Source: Streptosporangium sp. NBC_01495
GTDB taxonomy: Bacteria > Actinomycetota > Actinomycetes > Streptosporangiales > Streptosporangiaceae
DNA length: 64,000 nucleotides
NCBI RefSeq assembly: GCF_036250735.1
Contig: NZ_CP109430.1
Span: 62,001-126,000 of the forward strand
Direction: 5' to 3'
Shown: piece after piece, positions 54,228 through 62,437 of the stretch
How the letters are laid out: each line of letters begins with the position of its first letter
Position numbering within the stretch: position 1 is the stretch's first letter
The notes under the pieces: model-generated
The model's database searches: none
Seen by the model: the letters and a program-made list of their open reading frames with translations, nothing else
Told to the model about the DNA's origin: nothing
Program-made: the position numbers and the translations under genes

Positions 54228-54283
54228 CAGGCGGTCCAATCCGAGGTGATCTTGCCGGTTCCGCTGTGGACGGTGTCGGACAT
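54227..54283 (-). CDS. 18-aa mini-ORF: duplicated tail of tdh, coupling tdh to kbl
   Basis: ATG 54283 lies in the tdh stop (TGATG) and the 19-codon frame ends in TGA overlapping the kbl ATG at 54227. It encodes [18 protein letters not shown]. The final GKI-x-x-DWTA repeats the Tdh C-terminus GKIILDWTA, so it arose by a tandem duplication of about 57 bases. It probably serves only to carry terminating ribosomes to kbl. Confidence 0.7.
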
Positions 54284-55311
54284 CAGGCCGTCCAATCCAG
54301 GATGATCTTGCCGGTCCTGCCTCCGGCGGCGGTGTCGAAGGCCGCGTCGAAGTCGCGGTAGGAGAAGCGGTCGGTGATTACGGGGGAGAGGTCGAGGCCC
54401 TTCTCCAGGAGCACGGACATGGCGTACCACGTCTCGTACATCTCCCTGCCGTAGATGCCCTTGAGGGTGATCATCGAGGTCACGATCGTCGCGAAGTCGA
54501 CGGCGAACTCCTCGGCGGGCAGGCCGAGCATGGCGATCTTCCCGCCGTGCGACATGGAGGCGATCATGTCGCGGAGCGCCTTCGGGTTGCCGGACATCTC
54601 CAGGCCCACGTCGAAGCCCTCTCGCATGCCCAGCCCGTCCATGCCCTCCTGGACGGACGTCTCCGCGACGTTCAGGGCCAGGGTGACCCCGAGCTTGCGG
54701 GCCAGCTCCAGCCGCTCCGGGCTGACGTCGGTGACGACCACGTTGCGGGCGCCCACGTGGGTGGCCACCGCGGCGGCCATCAGCCCGATCGGCCCGGCGC
54801 CGGAGATCAGCACGTCCTCGCCGACCATCGGGAACGTCAGGGCGGTGTGCACCGCGTTGCCGAACGGGTCGAAGATCGCGGCCACGTCGAGATCGACCGG
54901 GACCCGGTGCACCCAGACGTTGGAGGCCGGGAGTGTCACGTACTCGGCGAAGGCGCCGTCGCGGTTCACCCCCAGCCCGATCGTGCTGCGGCACAGGTGC
55001 CGCCGTCCGGCCATGCAGTTGCGGCACTTGCCGCAGACCAGGTGCCCCTCGCCGCTGACCAGGTCACCGGGGGTGATGTCCTCCACGCCCGGTGCCACCT
55101 CGACGACCTCGCCGCAGAACTCGTGGCCGATGACGAGCGGCGTCCGCAGCGTCTGCCGGGCCCACGCGTCGAAACTCCGGATGTGCAGGTCCGTGCCGCA
55201 GATCCCGGTGCGCAGCACCCTGATCAGCACCTCACCGGGGCCGACGGACGGTTCGGGCACGTCGGCCAGCCACAGGCCGGGTTCGGCCCTCTCCTTGACC
55301 AGCGCCTTCAT
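54283..55311 (-). CDS. tdh: L-threonine 3-dehydrogenase
   Basis: A 342-aa zinc alcohol dehydrogenase-like enzyme, the family's usual length. Catalytic zinc region CGTDLHI and GHEFCGEV, structural zinc with four Cys ([15 protein letters not shown]), and the NAD-binding [13 protein letters not shown] are all visible. It oxidises L-threonine to 2-amino-3-ketobutyrate using NAD+, feeding Kbl. GAGGGGGAATCC precedes the ATG at 55311; an earlier in-frame ATG at 55344 is rejected. The end of the gene is duplicated to make the mini-ORF. Confidence 0.96.
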   Translation of the reverse strand: MKALVKERAEPGLWLADVPEPSVGPGEVLIRVLRTGICGTDLHIRSFDAWARQTLRTPLVIGHEFCGEVVEVAPGVEDITPGDLVSGEGHLVCGKCRNCMAGRRHLCRSTIGLGVNRDGAFAEYVTLPASNVWVHRVPVDLDVAAIFDPFGNAVHTALTFPMVGEDVLISGAGPIGLMAAAVATHVGARNVVVTDVSPERLELARKLGVTLALNVAETSVQEGMDGLGMREGFDVGLEMSGNPKALRDMIASMSHGGKIAMLGLPAEEFAVDFATIVTSMITLKGIYGREMYETWYAMSVLLEKGLDLSPVITDRFSYRDFDAAFDTAAGGRTGKIILDWTA

Positions 55312-55489
55312 AGCGGATTCCCCCTCAGCTCCGACCATACGCACTGTGCCCGGTCGCCTTCGGGGGTGTCCATCGCGGTTTTCTTAACCCCACCCACAGC
55401 GTTGCTTCACGCCCGGACCCCGAGACCTAGTGAGCTACCCACACATTTCTCCTCAAACCGGCCGGGAGAGCGGCCCTGATCATGAAAAC

Positions 55490-55523
55490 GGTCCTCCCGC
55501 CCGGACCACCGGGTGGAAGGACC
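55490..55523. terminator. Hairpin after the SPFH gene
   Basis: GGTCCT (55490-55495) pairs with AGGACC (55518-55523), with an inner CCCGG/CCGGG stem (55500-55504/55509-55513). It lies just past the leftward SPFH stop and before the tdh promoter region. Confidence 0.5.
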
Positions 55524-55542
55524 AAGGGGGAGGCCGGAAGGT

Positions 55543-56631
55543 TCAGGAGCCGGGGCGGCGGTGCTCCTCCTGCGCCCCCGTCTTCGTGCCGAGGAGGTCG
55601 TCGCCGGGAAGGTGCGCGGGGGGCGCGTTGAGCTGGCGGGGGCCCAGATCGGCCTCGGCGGCCTCGGCGACCGCCTCGGCGGCGGCCTTCTCGGCCAGCA
55701 TCCGCTCCTCGGCCGCCGCCTCGTTGACCCTGGGGGCCTCGCGGGTGGCCGCCGACTGCGGCAGCGCCTCGGTGAACGCCTTGGAGACGCCCTGGAGGGC
55801 GGAGGTGACCTCGCTGGGGATCACCCAGAACGTGTTGTTCGGGCCCTTGGCCAGCTCGGGCAGCACCTGCAGGTACTGGTACGCCAGCAGCTTGGGGTCG
55901 GGGTCGTTGCGGTGCACGGCCTGGAAGACCTCGTCGATGGCCTGCGACTGGCCCTCGGCCTTGAGGATCGCGGCGCTCCTGTCGCCCTCGGCCCGCAGGA
56001 TCGCGCTCTGCTTGTCGCCCTCGGCGGTCAGGATCTGCGACTGCCGCTGGCCCTCGGCGTTGAGGATCGCGGCGCGCTTGTCCCGCTCGGCGCGCATCTG
56101 CTTCTCCATCGCCTCCTTGATGCTCTTCGGCGGGTCGATGGCCTTGATCTCCACCCGGTTGACCCGGATGCCCCACTTGCCGGTCGCCTCGTCGAGCACC
56201 CCGCGCAGCTGGCTGTTGATCGTGTCGCGCGAGGTCAGCGTCATCTCCAGGTCGAGCGAGCCGACGACGTTACGCAGCGTGGTGACCGTGAGCTGCTCCA
56301 CGGCCTGGATGTAGTTGGCGATCTCGTACGCCGCCGCCCGGGGGTCGGTGACCTGGAAGTACAGGACCGTATCGATCTCGACGACCAGGTTGTCCTCGGT
56401 GATCACCGGCTGGGGCTTGAAGGAGACGACCTGCTCGCGCAGGTCGATCATCGGGTAGACCCGGTCGATGTAGGGGATCACGAAGTTCAGGCCGGGCTTC
56501 AGCGTGCTGTGGTAGCGGCCGAGCCGCTCCACGTTGCGGGCTCGCGCCTGGGGGACGATGCGCACCGAACGGATCACGGTGAACACCGCCAACAGGACGA
56601 TGAGCAGTCCGGCTATGAGCAGAGCGTCCAT
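55543..56631 (-). CDS. SPFH/Band 7 (stomatin-like) membrane protein
   Basis: A 362-aa protein: an N-terminal membrane anchor (LLIAGLLIVLLAVFTVIRSV), the SPFH domain (PQARARNVERLGRYHSTLKPGLNFVIPYIDRV, RGVLDEATGKWGIRVNRVEIKAIDPP) and a long coiled coil with repeats of AEGDK/AEGQR-type (AILRAEGDRSAAILKAEGQ). The C-terminal 80 residues are Ala/Glu-rich. Stomatin-like proteins oligomerise on membranes and work with NfeD proteins, encoded here 4 bases upstream, in membrane microdomains and quality control. Confidence 0.94.
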   Translation of the reverse strand: MDALLIAGLLIVLLAVFTVIRSVRIVPQARARNVERLGRYHSTLKPGLNFVIPYIDRVYPMIDLREQVVSFKPQPVITEDNLVVEIDTVLYFQVTDPRAAAYEIANYIQAVEQLTVTTLRNVVGSLDLEMTLTSRDTINSQLRGVLDEATGKWGIRVNRVEIKAIDPPKSIKEAMEKQMRAERDKRAAILNAEGQRQSQILTAEGDKQSAILRAEGDRSAAILKAEGQSQAIDEVFQAVHRNDPDPKLLAYQYLQVLPELAKGPNNTFWVIPSEVTSALQGVSKAFTEALPQSAATREAPRVNEAAAEERMLAEKAAAEAVAEAAEADLGPRQLNAPPAHLPGDDLLGTKTGAQEEHRRPGS

Positions 56632-56635
56632 GGTG

Positions 56636-57073
56636 TCACTCCCGTGGATACACGAGCGCGGTCGCGCCCTCGATCTCGATGACGTCGACGACCGCCCCCG
56701 CCGGTATCACCAGGGTCTCGTCGTAGGCCCTGGCGGACCACTCCTCGCCGCCGATCTGCACCCGGCCGTCCCTGCCGGTCACCTCGCGCAGGACGTACGC
56801 GGGCTTGCCCACGAGCGCCTGGATCCCGAACCGCTGGCTCCGCGGCTGCCGCATGCTGAGCTGGCGCTTGGCGATGGGCCTGACCACGGTCACCCCGGCG
56901 ACCAGGGAGGCGACGAACACCACGAGCTGCAGCGGGACCGGCAGCCCCAGCCCGGCGGCGACGGAGGTGATGAGGGCGGCACCCCCGAGCAGGCCGAGAG
57001 CGGTGGTCAGGGTGAGTATCTCGGCGACTCCCAGTGCTACCGCCAAGATCAACCAGATGACCCAGTACTCCAT
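56636..57073 (-). CDS. NfeD-family protein
   Basis: A 145-aa protein with hydrophobic segments (YWVIWLILAVALGVAEILTL, AALITSVAAGLGLPVPLQLVVFVASLVAGVTVV) and a C-terminal OB-fold domain (GKPAYVLREVTGRDGRVQIGGEEWSARAYDE, GAVVDVIEIEGATALVYP). It is the short NfeD type without a protease domain, paired with the SPFH protein. GGAGGGCCGGAGC precedes the ATG. Confidence 0.94.
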   Translation of the reverse strand: MEYWVIWLILAVALGVAEILTLTTALGLLGGAALITSVAAGLGLPVPLQLVVFVASLVAGVTVVRPIAKRQLSMRQPRSQRFGIQALVGKPAYVLREVTGRDGRVQIGGEEWSARAYDETLVIPAGAVVDVIEIEGATALVYPRE

Positions 57074-57160
57074 GCTCCGGCCCTCCTAGCTGTACAACGC
57101 TCCGGTCGTCCGGGAGGTTCCTTCCTCCACCGTATGTCCTCCACAGGATCGCTGACAGGC

Positions 57161-57176
57161 CCGGCCTTCAGGCCGG
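57161..57176. terminator. Tight hairpin after fahA
   Basis: CCGGCCT (57161-57167) and AGGCCGG (57170-57176) are perfect arms with a two-base gap, 9 bases beyond the leftward fahA stop. It probably ends the homogentisate operon. Confidence 0.45.
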
Positions 57177-57185
57177 TCGCCGGGG

Positions 57186-58322
57186 CTACCGGGAGGGCTC
57201 GATCCTTCCCGACACCTCACCCAGGGTGATCACGGTTCCACCGGGTCCCGGAGCGGTCGCGGTGATCGTGACGGTGTCCCCGTCCTCCAGGAAGGTCCTG
57301 GCCGAGCCGTCGGGCAGCTTCAGCGGCTCGGTCCCGTTCCAGGTGAGCTCGATCAGCGAGCCGCGCTCGCCCGGCCCGGAGCCGGAGACCGTACCGCTGG
57401 CGTAGAGATCGCCGGTGCGCAGGGCGGCGCCGTTGACGGTCATGTGGGCGAGCATCTGGTCGGGCGTCCAGTACATGTCCCGGTACGGGGGACGGGAGAC
57501 GACCTCGCCGTTCACGGAGATCTCCAGCCTCAGGTCGAGCCCCCACGGCGCCTCGCGGCGCAGGTAGCCGAGCGGCTCGGGATCCTGCGGCCTGCCCTCG
57601 ACGCGCGCCTCCGACAGGGCCGCGAGCGGGGTGATCCACGGCGAGATCGAGGTGGCGAAGGACTTGCCGAGGAACGGGCCCAGCGGGACGTACTCCCACG
57701 CCTGGATGTCACGGGCGCTCCAGTCGTTGACCAGGGTCACGCCGAACACGTGGTCCTCGAACCGCCCGGCCCGGTCGCCGAGGGCCGTCGGGGTACCGAC
57801 GACGAATCCCAGCTCCGCCTCGATGTCCAGCTTGGCGGACGGGCCGAAGACCCCCGCGCCGCGCTGCCCGGAAGGCCGGACGACCGGGGTGCCGGACGCG
57901 ACGACCGTCCCGGCCCTGCCGTGGTAGCCGACCGGCAGGTGCCGCCAGTTCGGCTTGAGCGGCTCCTCGTCGGGGCGGAACATCCGGCCCAGGTTGGTGG
58001 CGTGCTCCAGCGAGCAGTAGAAGTCGACGTAGTCGGCCACCTCGACCGGCAGGTGCAGCGTGACCCGGTCGAGCGGGACGAGGTGCGGCTCCACCACCGC
58101 CCGGTCGGTGCTCAGCTTGTTCTGGATCAGGGTCCGGGTGTCCCGCCACGCGGCCGGGCCCCTGGACATGAAGGCGTTGAGCGAGCCGGTGGCGAACACC
58201 TCGTCGTGCAGGGCCCCGGCCAGGTCGACCACGTGGTCTCCGTAGCGGACGCCGACGCGAGGGGTCTCCCCCTCGTGGCGGGAGAAGACTCCGTAGGGCA
58301 GGTTCTCCAGGCCCCAAGACAT
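57186..58322 (-). CDS. fahA: Fumarylacetoacetase
   Basis: A 378-aa fumarylacetoacetate hydrolase. The N-terminal half has YCSLEHATNLGRMFRP and YHGRAGTVVASG, the metal-binding EAELGFVVG and the hallmark NDWSARDIQAWEYVPLGPFLGK with TSISPWITP. It cleaves fumarylacetoacetate to fumarate and acetoacetate, the last step of tyrosine/homogentisate breakdown. ATG 58322 overlaps the stop of the preceding unknown gene by 1 base. GAGGAGAAC is the ribosome binding site. Confidence 0.96.
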   Translation of the reverse strand: MSWGLENLPYGVFSRHEGETPRVGVRYGDHVVDLAGALHDEVFATGSLNAFMSRGPAAWRDTRTLIQNKLSTDRAVVEPHLVPLDRVTLHLPVEVADYVDFYCSLEHATNLGRMFRPDEEPLKPNWRHLPVGYHGRAGTVVASGTPVVRPSGQRGAGVFGPSAKLDIEAELGFVVGTPTALGDRAGRFEDHVFGVTLVNDWSARDIQAWEYVPLGPFLGKSFATSISPWITPLAALSEARVEGRPQDPEPLGYLRREAPWGLDLRLEISVNGEVVSRPPYRDMYWTPDQMLAHMTVNGAALRTGDLYASGTVSGSGPGERGSLIELTWNGTEPLKLPDGSARTFLEDGDTVTITATAPGPGGTVITLGEVSGRIEPSR

Positions 58323-59362
58323 CACACGTTCTCCTCTGCTGTGCCGGGGGTCGCCGGATCGGGGGCGGTCGTTCCGCCGGTGGTCGCGGTGTCGAGGGTC
58401 GCCGTGGTGGGGGTCGTTCCGCCGGTGGTCGCCGTGTTGAGGGTCGCTCGGTCGGTGGTCGCCGTGGTGGGGGTTGCCCTGTCGGCGGTCGTCCCGTCGG
58501 TGGCCGCCGCGCCGGCGGGGGCGGGCGGGCGCCGTGCGATCAGGCCCAGGGCCACCAGATCCTCGATCGGGGTGCGCGTGTCGCACGACCCGTACGACAC
58601 CAGCAGTTCCCTGGCACGCGCCGCGGTGTCGTCGGGCACGGCCCGCGCCAGCCGAACCAGCTCGCCGACGTCGGTCAGCTTCAGCACCGGCACCGGGTCG
58701 CGGCCCTCCACGGCCGCGCAGACCGCGAGGACCAGGTTGAGGAAGCCGTGCCGGTCGACGCCCAGCGCGGGATCGAAGTGGCGGACCGCGTTGTGCAGCC
58801 CCGCGGTCGCCTTGAACGGTACGCCGTGTCCCGCGCAGTGCGCGATGAGGGCGCCCAGGTCCGCGGCGCTGGGAAAGGCTCCGGCGGCCGGTCCGCCGCA
58901 GCGGAACTTCAGGCCGGGGCCCGTACCGTCGCGCGGCAGGGAGGCGCGGTCGCCGGGAGACACCTCGACGAACAGCCGGGCACCGCCGGGCAGCCGTCCG
59001 GCCAGCCGCTCCGACACGGCCCCGGGGCTCTCGCCCGGCGCCTGCCGCACCTCGACCAGCTCGACGGCGACGTCCTCAAACGGCGGGACGTCGGGGGTGT
59101 CCAGGATCAGGCCGAGCCGGATCGGGAAGGTCAGGTGGTCGCGGAGCTCCGCCAGGCGTCCGGCCGGGCAGAGGAACCGGTGGGTGAGCACCGGGTCGTT
59201 GCCCGCCAGGTCGTTCCTGTGCCGCTCCAGGGCCTCGGCCATCGGCAGCCCGGTCGGCGGGAACAGCCCGGCGTCGTCGACGAGTGCCCGGAAGAGCGCC
59301 GCCGTTCCCATGCCCACGCCGTCCACACTCGCGCCCGTTCCCGTTCCCGTGTCTGTGCTCAT
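58322..59362 (-). CDS. Unknown protein encoded between hmgA and fahA (candidate for the missing isomerase step)
   Basis: A 346-aa protein with conserved-looking blocks: ALFRALVDDAGLFPPTGLPM near the start, then RFLCPAGRLAEL, LILDTPDVPPFEDVAVELVEVR, GLKFRCGG, and VPFKATAGLHNAVRH followed by FLNLVLAVCAA. The Lys in KFRCGG and FKATAGLHN and the strand-helix rhythm suggest a TIM-barrel-like fold. About 50 C-terminal residues are Thr/Ala/Asp repeats (TTATTDRATLNTATTGG type). I do not know its function. Its place in a tight homogentisate operon lacking a maleylacetoacetate isomerase makes that step the natural hypothesis. Start ATG 59362; fahA starts at its stop. Confidence 0.75.
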   Translation of the reverse strand: MSTDTGTGTGASVDGVGMGTAALFRALVDDAGLFPPTGLPMAEALERHRNDLAGNDPVLTHRFLCPAGRLAELRDHLTFPIRLGLILDTPDVPPFEDVAVELVEVRQAPGESPGAVSERLAGRLPGGARLFVEVSPGDRASLPRDGTGPGLKFRCGGPAAGAFPSAADLGALIAHCAGHGVPFKATAGLHNAVRHFDPALGVDRHGFLNLVLAVCAAVEGRDPVPVLKLTDVGELVRLARAVPDDTAARARELLVSYGSCDTRTPIEDLVALGLIARRPPAPAGAAATDGTTADRATPTTATTDRATLNTATTGGTTPTTATLDTATTGGTTAPDPATPGTAEENV

Positions 59363-59427
59363 GGCTCTGCCCCTACCCCGTGGCGGGCCCGAGACCGTGT
59401 CCGGGGTCGTGCCCGGGGGCGTGTCCG

Positions 59428-60597
59428 TCAACGGGCCCACGTCCACGCGTACGCGGGGTCCTCCACCGACAGCCCGGCCGGGCCCAGATCGAGGGGGCGG
59501 AAGGTGTCGACCATCACGGCCAGCTCGCTCGTCTGAGTGTGGCCCTGGCGTACCGCCTCGATGACGGCTTCGACGGCACCCGGCTGCGGGCCGTGCGTGA
59601 ACCCCGCGGGGTGCAGCGAGACCGAGCCGACGTCGATGCCCGAGCCCCTGCGCGCGGTGTAGTCGCCGCCCGCGTAGAACATCAGCTCGTCGGAGTCGAC
59701 GTTGTGGTGGTTGTACGGGATCGGGATCGCGTCCGGGTGGAAGTCGAGCGGCCGGGGACAGAACGAGCAGATCACGAAGTTGGGACCCTCGAAGGTCTGG
59801 TGCACCGGCGGCGGGGCGTGGGTGCGCTTCACGATCGGCTCGAAGTCGTTGATGTTGAACGCGTACGGGTAGAGGCAGCCGTCCCAGCCGACCACGTCGA
59901 ACGGGTGGTCGCGGTAGACCAGCCGGGTCAGCCCGCCGCGGGTGCGGACCAGCACCGGCACCTCCTCGCCCTCGGCGATCAGGGGCTCCTGCGGGGTGCG
60001 CAGGTCGCGCTCGGAGTAGGGGGCGTGCTCCAGGAACTGGCCGTACGAGGACAGGTAGCGCTTGGGCGGCCGGATGTGGCCGGCGGCCTCGATGGTGAAG
60101 GCCGTGACGCGCCCCAGCGGCACCCACCGGTGGATCGTCCCGGTGGGGACGACGACGTAGTCGCCCTCCCCGGCCTCGATCACCCCGTACGTCGACTCGA
60201 ACCTGACCCGCCCGCTCGCGATGTAGACGCACTCGTCGCCCATGGAGTTGCGGTAGAGCCCGCTGGGCTCCTCGCTCGCGGCGTACGACATGCGGACGTC
60301 GGCGTTTCCGGCGATCAGCCCGCGCCCGGAGACCAGGTCGCCCTCGGTCGGCAGGTCCTGGGTGCGCAGGTGGCGGGGGGAGAGGGGCACGTTGGGGCTG
60401 AGCCTTCTCGACCCGTCGGGCTCGACGGCCTCGGCCTTGACGATCGCGGTGGGGAGGTGGCGGTGGTAGAGCAGCGACGAGTCGCTGGAGAACCCCTCCT
60501 CGCCCATCAGCTCCTCGGCGTACAGCCCGCCGTCGGGCCGCCGGAACTGCACGTGCCGCTTGCGGGGGATCTCCCCCACGACCCGGTAGTACGGCAT
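59428..60597 (-). CDS. hmgA: Homogentisate 1,2-dioxygenase
   Basis: A 389-aa cupin-fold iron dioxygenase. The family patterns PIPYNHHNVDSDELMFY and LHPAGFTHGPQPG, with the iron-binding His/Glu residues, are present, as are the N-terminal PYYRVVGEIPRKRH and GTIHRWVPLG. It opens the ring of homogentisate to maleylacetoacetate using O2. It is first in a leftward operon with the unknown gene and fahA. Two palindromes lie immediately upstream. GGGAGAAGCGG precedes the ATG at 60597. Confidence 0.96.
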   Translation of the reverse strand: MPYYRVVGEIPRKRHVQFRRPDGGLYAEELMGEEGFSSDSSLLYHRHLPTAIVKAEAVEPDGSRRLSPNVPLSPRHLRTQDLPTEGDLVSGRGLIAGNADVRMSYAASEEPSGLYRNSMGDECVYIASGRVRFESTYGVIEAGEGDYVVVPTGTIHRWVPLGRVTAFTIEAAGHIRPPKRYLSSYGQFLEHAPYSERDLRTPQEPLIAEGEEVPVLVRTRGGLTRLVYRDHPFDVVGWDGCLYPYAFNINDFEPIVKRTHAPPPVHQTFEGPNFVICSFCPRPLDFHPDAIPIPYNHHNVDSDELMFYAGGDYTARRGSGIDVGSVSLHPAGFTHGPQPGAVEAVIEAVRQGHTQTSELAVMVDTFRPLDLGPAGLSVEDPAYAWTWAR

Positions 60598-60614
60598 CCG
60601 CTTCTCCCAGATCT

Positions 60615-60647
60615 GTCCGTTTATCGGACGTATATGTCCTCTATACG
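60615..60647. promoter_or_regulatory. Two adjacent palindromes in the hmgA promoter
   Basis: GTCCG-TTTAT-CGGAC (60615-60629) and CGTATA-TGTCCTC-TATACG (60629-60647) are perfect inverted repeats of 5 and 6 bases next to each other, in an AT-rich stretch 18-50 bases upstream of the hmgA start. They are likely operator and core promoter for a local catabolic regulator, not encoded in the window. Confidence 0.55.
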
Positions 60648-60758
60648 AACAACCATCCGTCAGGGAGTGGGGAGATGTCAAACGTCGTCCCGGTGACCCC
60701 CGGCGGAGGTCGCGCGGGAAACGCGACGCGGGGCCGTCGGCCGGTTCGACCGCCGTCG

Positions 60759-60840
60759 CGAAGGCCCGAAGGCCCGAAGGCCCGAAGGCCCCAAGGCCCG
60801 AAGGCCGCGAAGGCCCCAAGGTCGCGAAGGCCGCGAAGGC
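60759..60840. repeat. 9-nt CGAAGGCCC-type tandem repeat
   Basis: About eight imperfect copies of CGAAGGCCC (later CCAAGGCCG, CGAAGGCCG) lie between the hmgA promoter and the 3' end of nhaA. The region encodes nothing convincing. The period of 9 keeps any frame open, which explains the long open frames there. Confidence 0.75.
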
Positions 60841-60887
60841 GGGCCTGGGACCGCCTCCTGGGCTTCAGGCCCGCCGGACGCGGTTTC

Positions 60888-62204
60888 TCAGGGACGCTGC
60901 TGGTAGGCGTCGGGGATGCCGTCGCCGTCGCGGTCGGCGGTCTCGGCCTCGTGGATGCGCCGGTAGGCGCGATTGCGCAGGCGGAGGATGAGCGCCGCCG
61001 CCAGGGCCGCGATCAGGGAGCCCGTCAGGACCGCCACCTTGACGTGGGCGTCGCGCTCGCTGCCGGCCCCGAAGGCCAGTTCCCCGATGAGCAGGGAGAC
61101 GGTGAACCCGATCCCGGCCAGTACCGACAGCCCGCCCACGTCCACCCAGGCCAGGCTCTCGTCCAGGTCCGCGCGGGTGAAGCGGGCCACCAGCCAGGTC
61201 GCGATCATGATTCCGACGGGCTTGCCGACCACGAGCCCGATGACGATGCCCACCGCGATCGGGTCGGTCAGGGCGGTGGCCAGGCCGCTCAGGCCGCCGA
61301 GGCTCACCCCCGCCGACAGGAAGGCGAACACCGGCACGGCCACCCCGGCCGAGAGCGGTCGCAGGCGGTGCTCGAAGTGCTCGGCCAGGCCGGGCCCGGC
61401 GTCCGGGCCACCGGCCCGCTCGCCGCGGACGACCGGCACCGTGAAGGCCAGCAGCACCCCGGCGACGGTGGCGTGCACCCCGGAGGCGTGCATCAGCGCC
61501 CAGGTCGCGACGGCCAGCGGCAGCAGCAGCCACCAGGCGCGCACCCGGCGCTGCACCAGTACGGCGAAGATCGCCAGCGGCACCAGCGCGCCCAGCAGCG
61601 CCGGTAGTGACAGGCTCGCGGTGTAGAAGATCGCGATGATGACGATGGCCAGCAGGTCGTCGACCACGGCCAGGGTGAGCAGGAAGGTACGCAGCGCCGT
61701 GGGCAGGTACCGGCCGATGACCGCGAGCACGGCCAGCGCGAAGGCGATGTCGGTGGCCGTCGGGATCGCCCAGCCTCTCGCCGCGCCGCCGTCGGCGCCG
61801 GTGGCGAGGGTGACGAGCAGGTACAGCACGGCCGGGACGATCACGCCGCCGAACGCGGCCGCGACCGGCACCGCGGCCCGCCGTGCCTGGCGCAGGTCAC
61901 CGGCGACGAACTCGCGTTTGAGCTCCAGCCCGGCCACGAAGAAGAAGATCGCCAGCAACCCGTCGGAGGCCCAGGCCGCCAGGTTCAGATCCAGATGCAG
62001 GGCCGCGGGTCCGACCGTGACGGCGCGTAGCGCCTCGTAGGATCCCGACCACGGGGAGTTCGCCCAGATCATCGCCGCCACCGCACCGGCCAGCAGCAGG
62101 GCTCCGCCGACGGTCTCCCCGCGCAGGATGTCCGCGACGCGGCGGGCCTCGTCCCACGAACCTCGGCTGAACAGGCGAGGCGTGCCGGGTGAGGTGCCGC
62201 TCAT
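60888..62204 (-). CDS. nhaA: Na+/H+ antiporter NhaA with acidic Ca-loop-like tail
   Basis: A 438-aa antiporter with about 12 helices. The signature [15 protein letters not shown] and [15 protein letters not shown] region holds the ion-binding Asp pair; [21 protein letters not shown] is a typical early motif and [13 protein letters not shown] follows. It expels Na+ in exchange for H+. The last 20 residues ([19 protein letters not shown]) carry a DxDxDGxPD loop as in thrombospondin type-3/EF-hand-like calcium sites, unusual for NhaA. It starts at ATG 62204. Confidence 0.94.
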   Translation of the reverse strand: MSGTSPGTPRLFSRGSWDEARRVADILRGETVGGALLLAGAVAAMIWANSPWSGSYEALRAVTVGPAALHLDLNLAAWASDGLLAIFFFVAGLELKREFVAGDLRQARRAAVPVAAAFGGVIVPAVLYLLVTLATGADGGAARGWAIPTATDIAFALAVLAVIGRYLPTALRTFLLTLAVVDDLLAIVIIAIFYTASLSLPALLGALVPLAIFAVLVQRRVRAWWLLLPLAVATWALMHASGVHATVAGVLLAFTVPVVRGERAGGPDAGPGLAEHFEHRLRPLSAGVAVPVFAFLSAGVSLGGLSGLATALTDPIAVGIVIGLVVGKPVGIMIATWLVARFTRADLDESLAWVDVGGLSVLAGIGFTVSLLIGELAFGAGSERDAHVKVAVLTGSLIAALAAALILRLRNRAYRRIHEAETADRDGDGIPDAYQQRP

Positions 62205-62302
62205 GAGTGCTCCACTTCAGGGGTCGGGTCAGCCACTGCCGACCAGACTTCCCGGCGCACCAGCGTTCACCCTACCGGCGGGTTCACCGCAACCCGGCGG
62301 GG

Positions 62303-62437
62303 GGTGCCGCGCGGGAGCCCGGTCCCCCACCGCATGATCTCCTCTAAGGTGCCGCGCGGGAGTCCGGTTCTCCCACGGCATGATCTCTTCCGAGGTGCCG
62401 CGCGGGAGTCCGGTCCTTCCACGGCATGATCTGCTCC
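62303..62437. repeat. Three tandem copies (44-46 nt) of the amidase 3' tail
   Basis: Units start at 62303, 62348 and 62394 with GGTGCCGCGCGGGAG and run to CATGATCT plus a few bases. The third encodes the amidase end (EQIMPWKDRTPARH on the minus strand). The unit of 46 in the middle shifts the frame, so the amidase reads through into the second unit in another phase before stopping. Confidence 0.8.

Noticed and set aside
60675..61626. Plus-strand frames opposite nhaA
   Set aside because: No domain and extreme composition; nhaA on the other strand is unmistakable.
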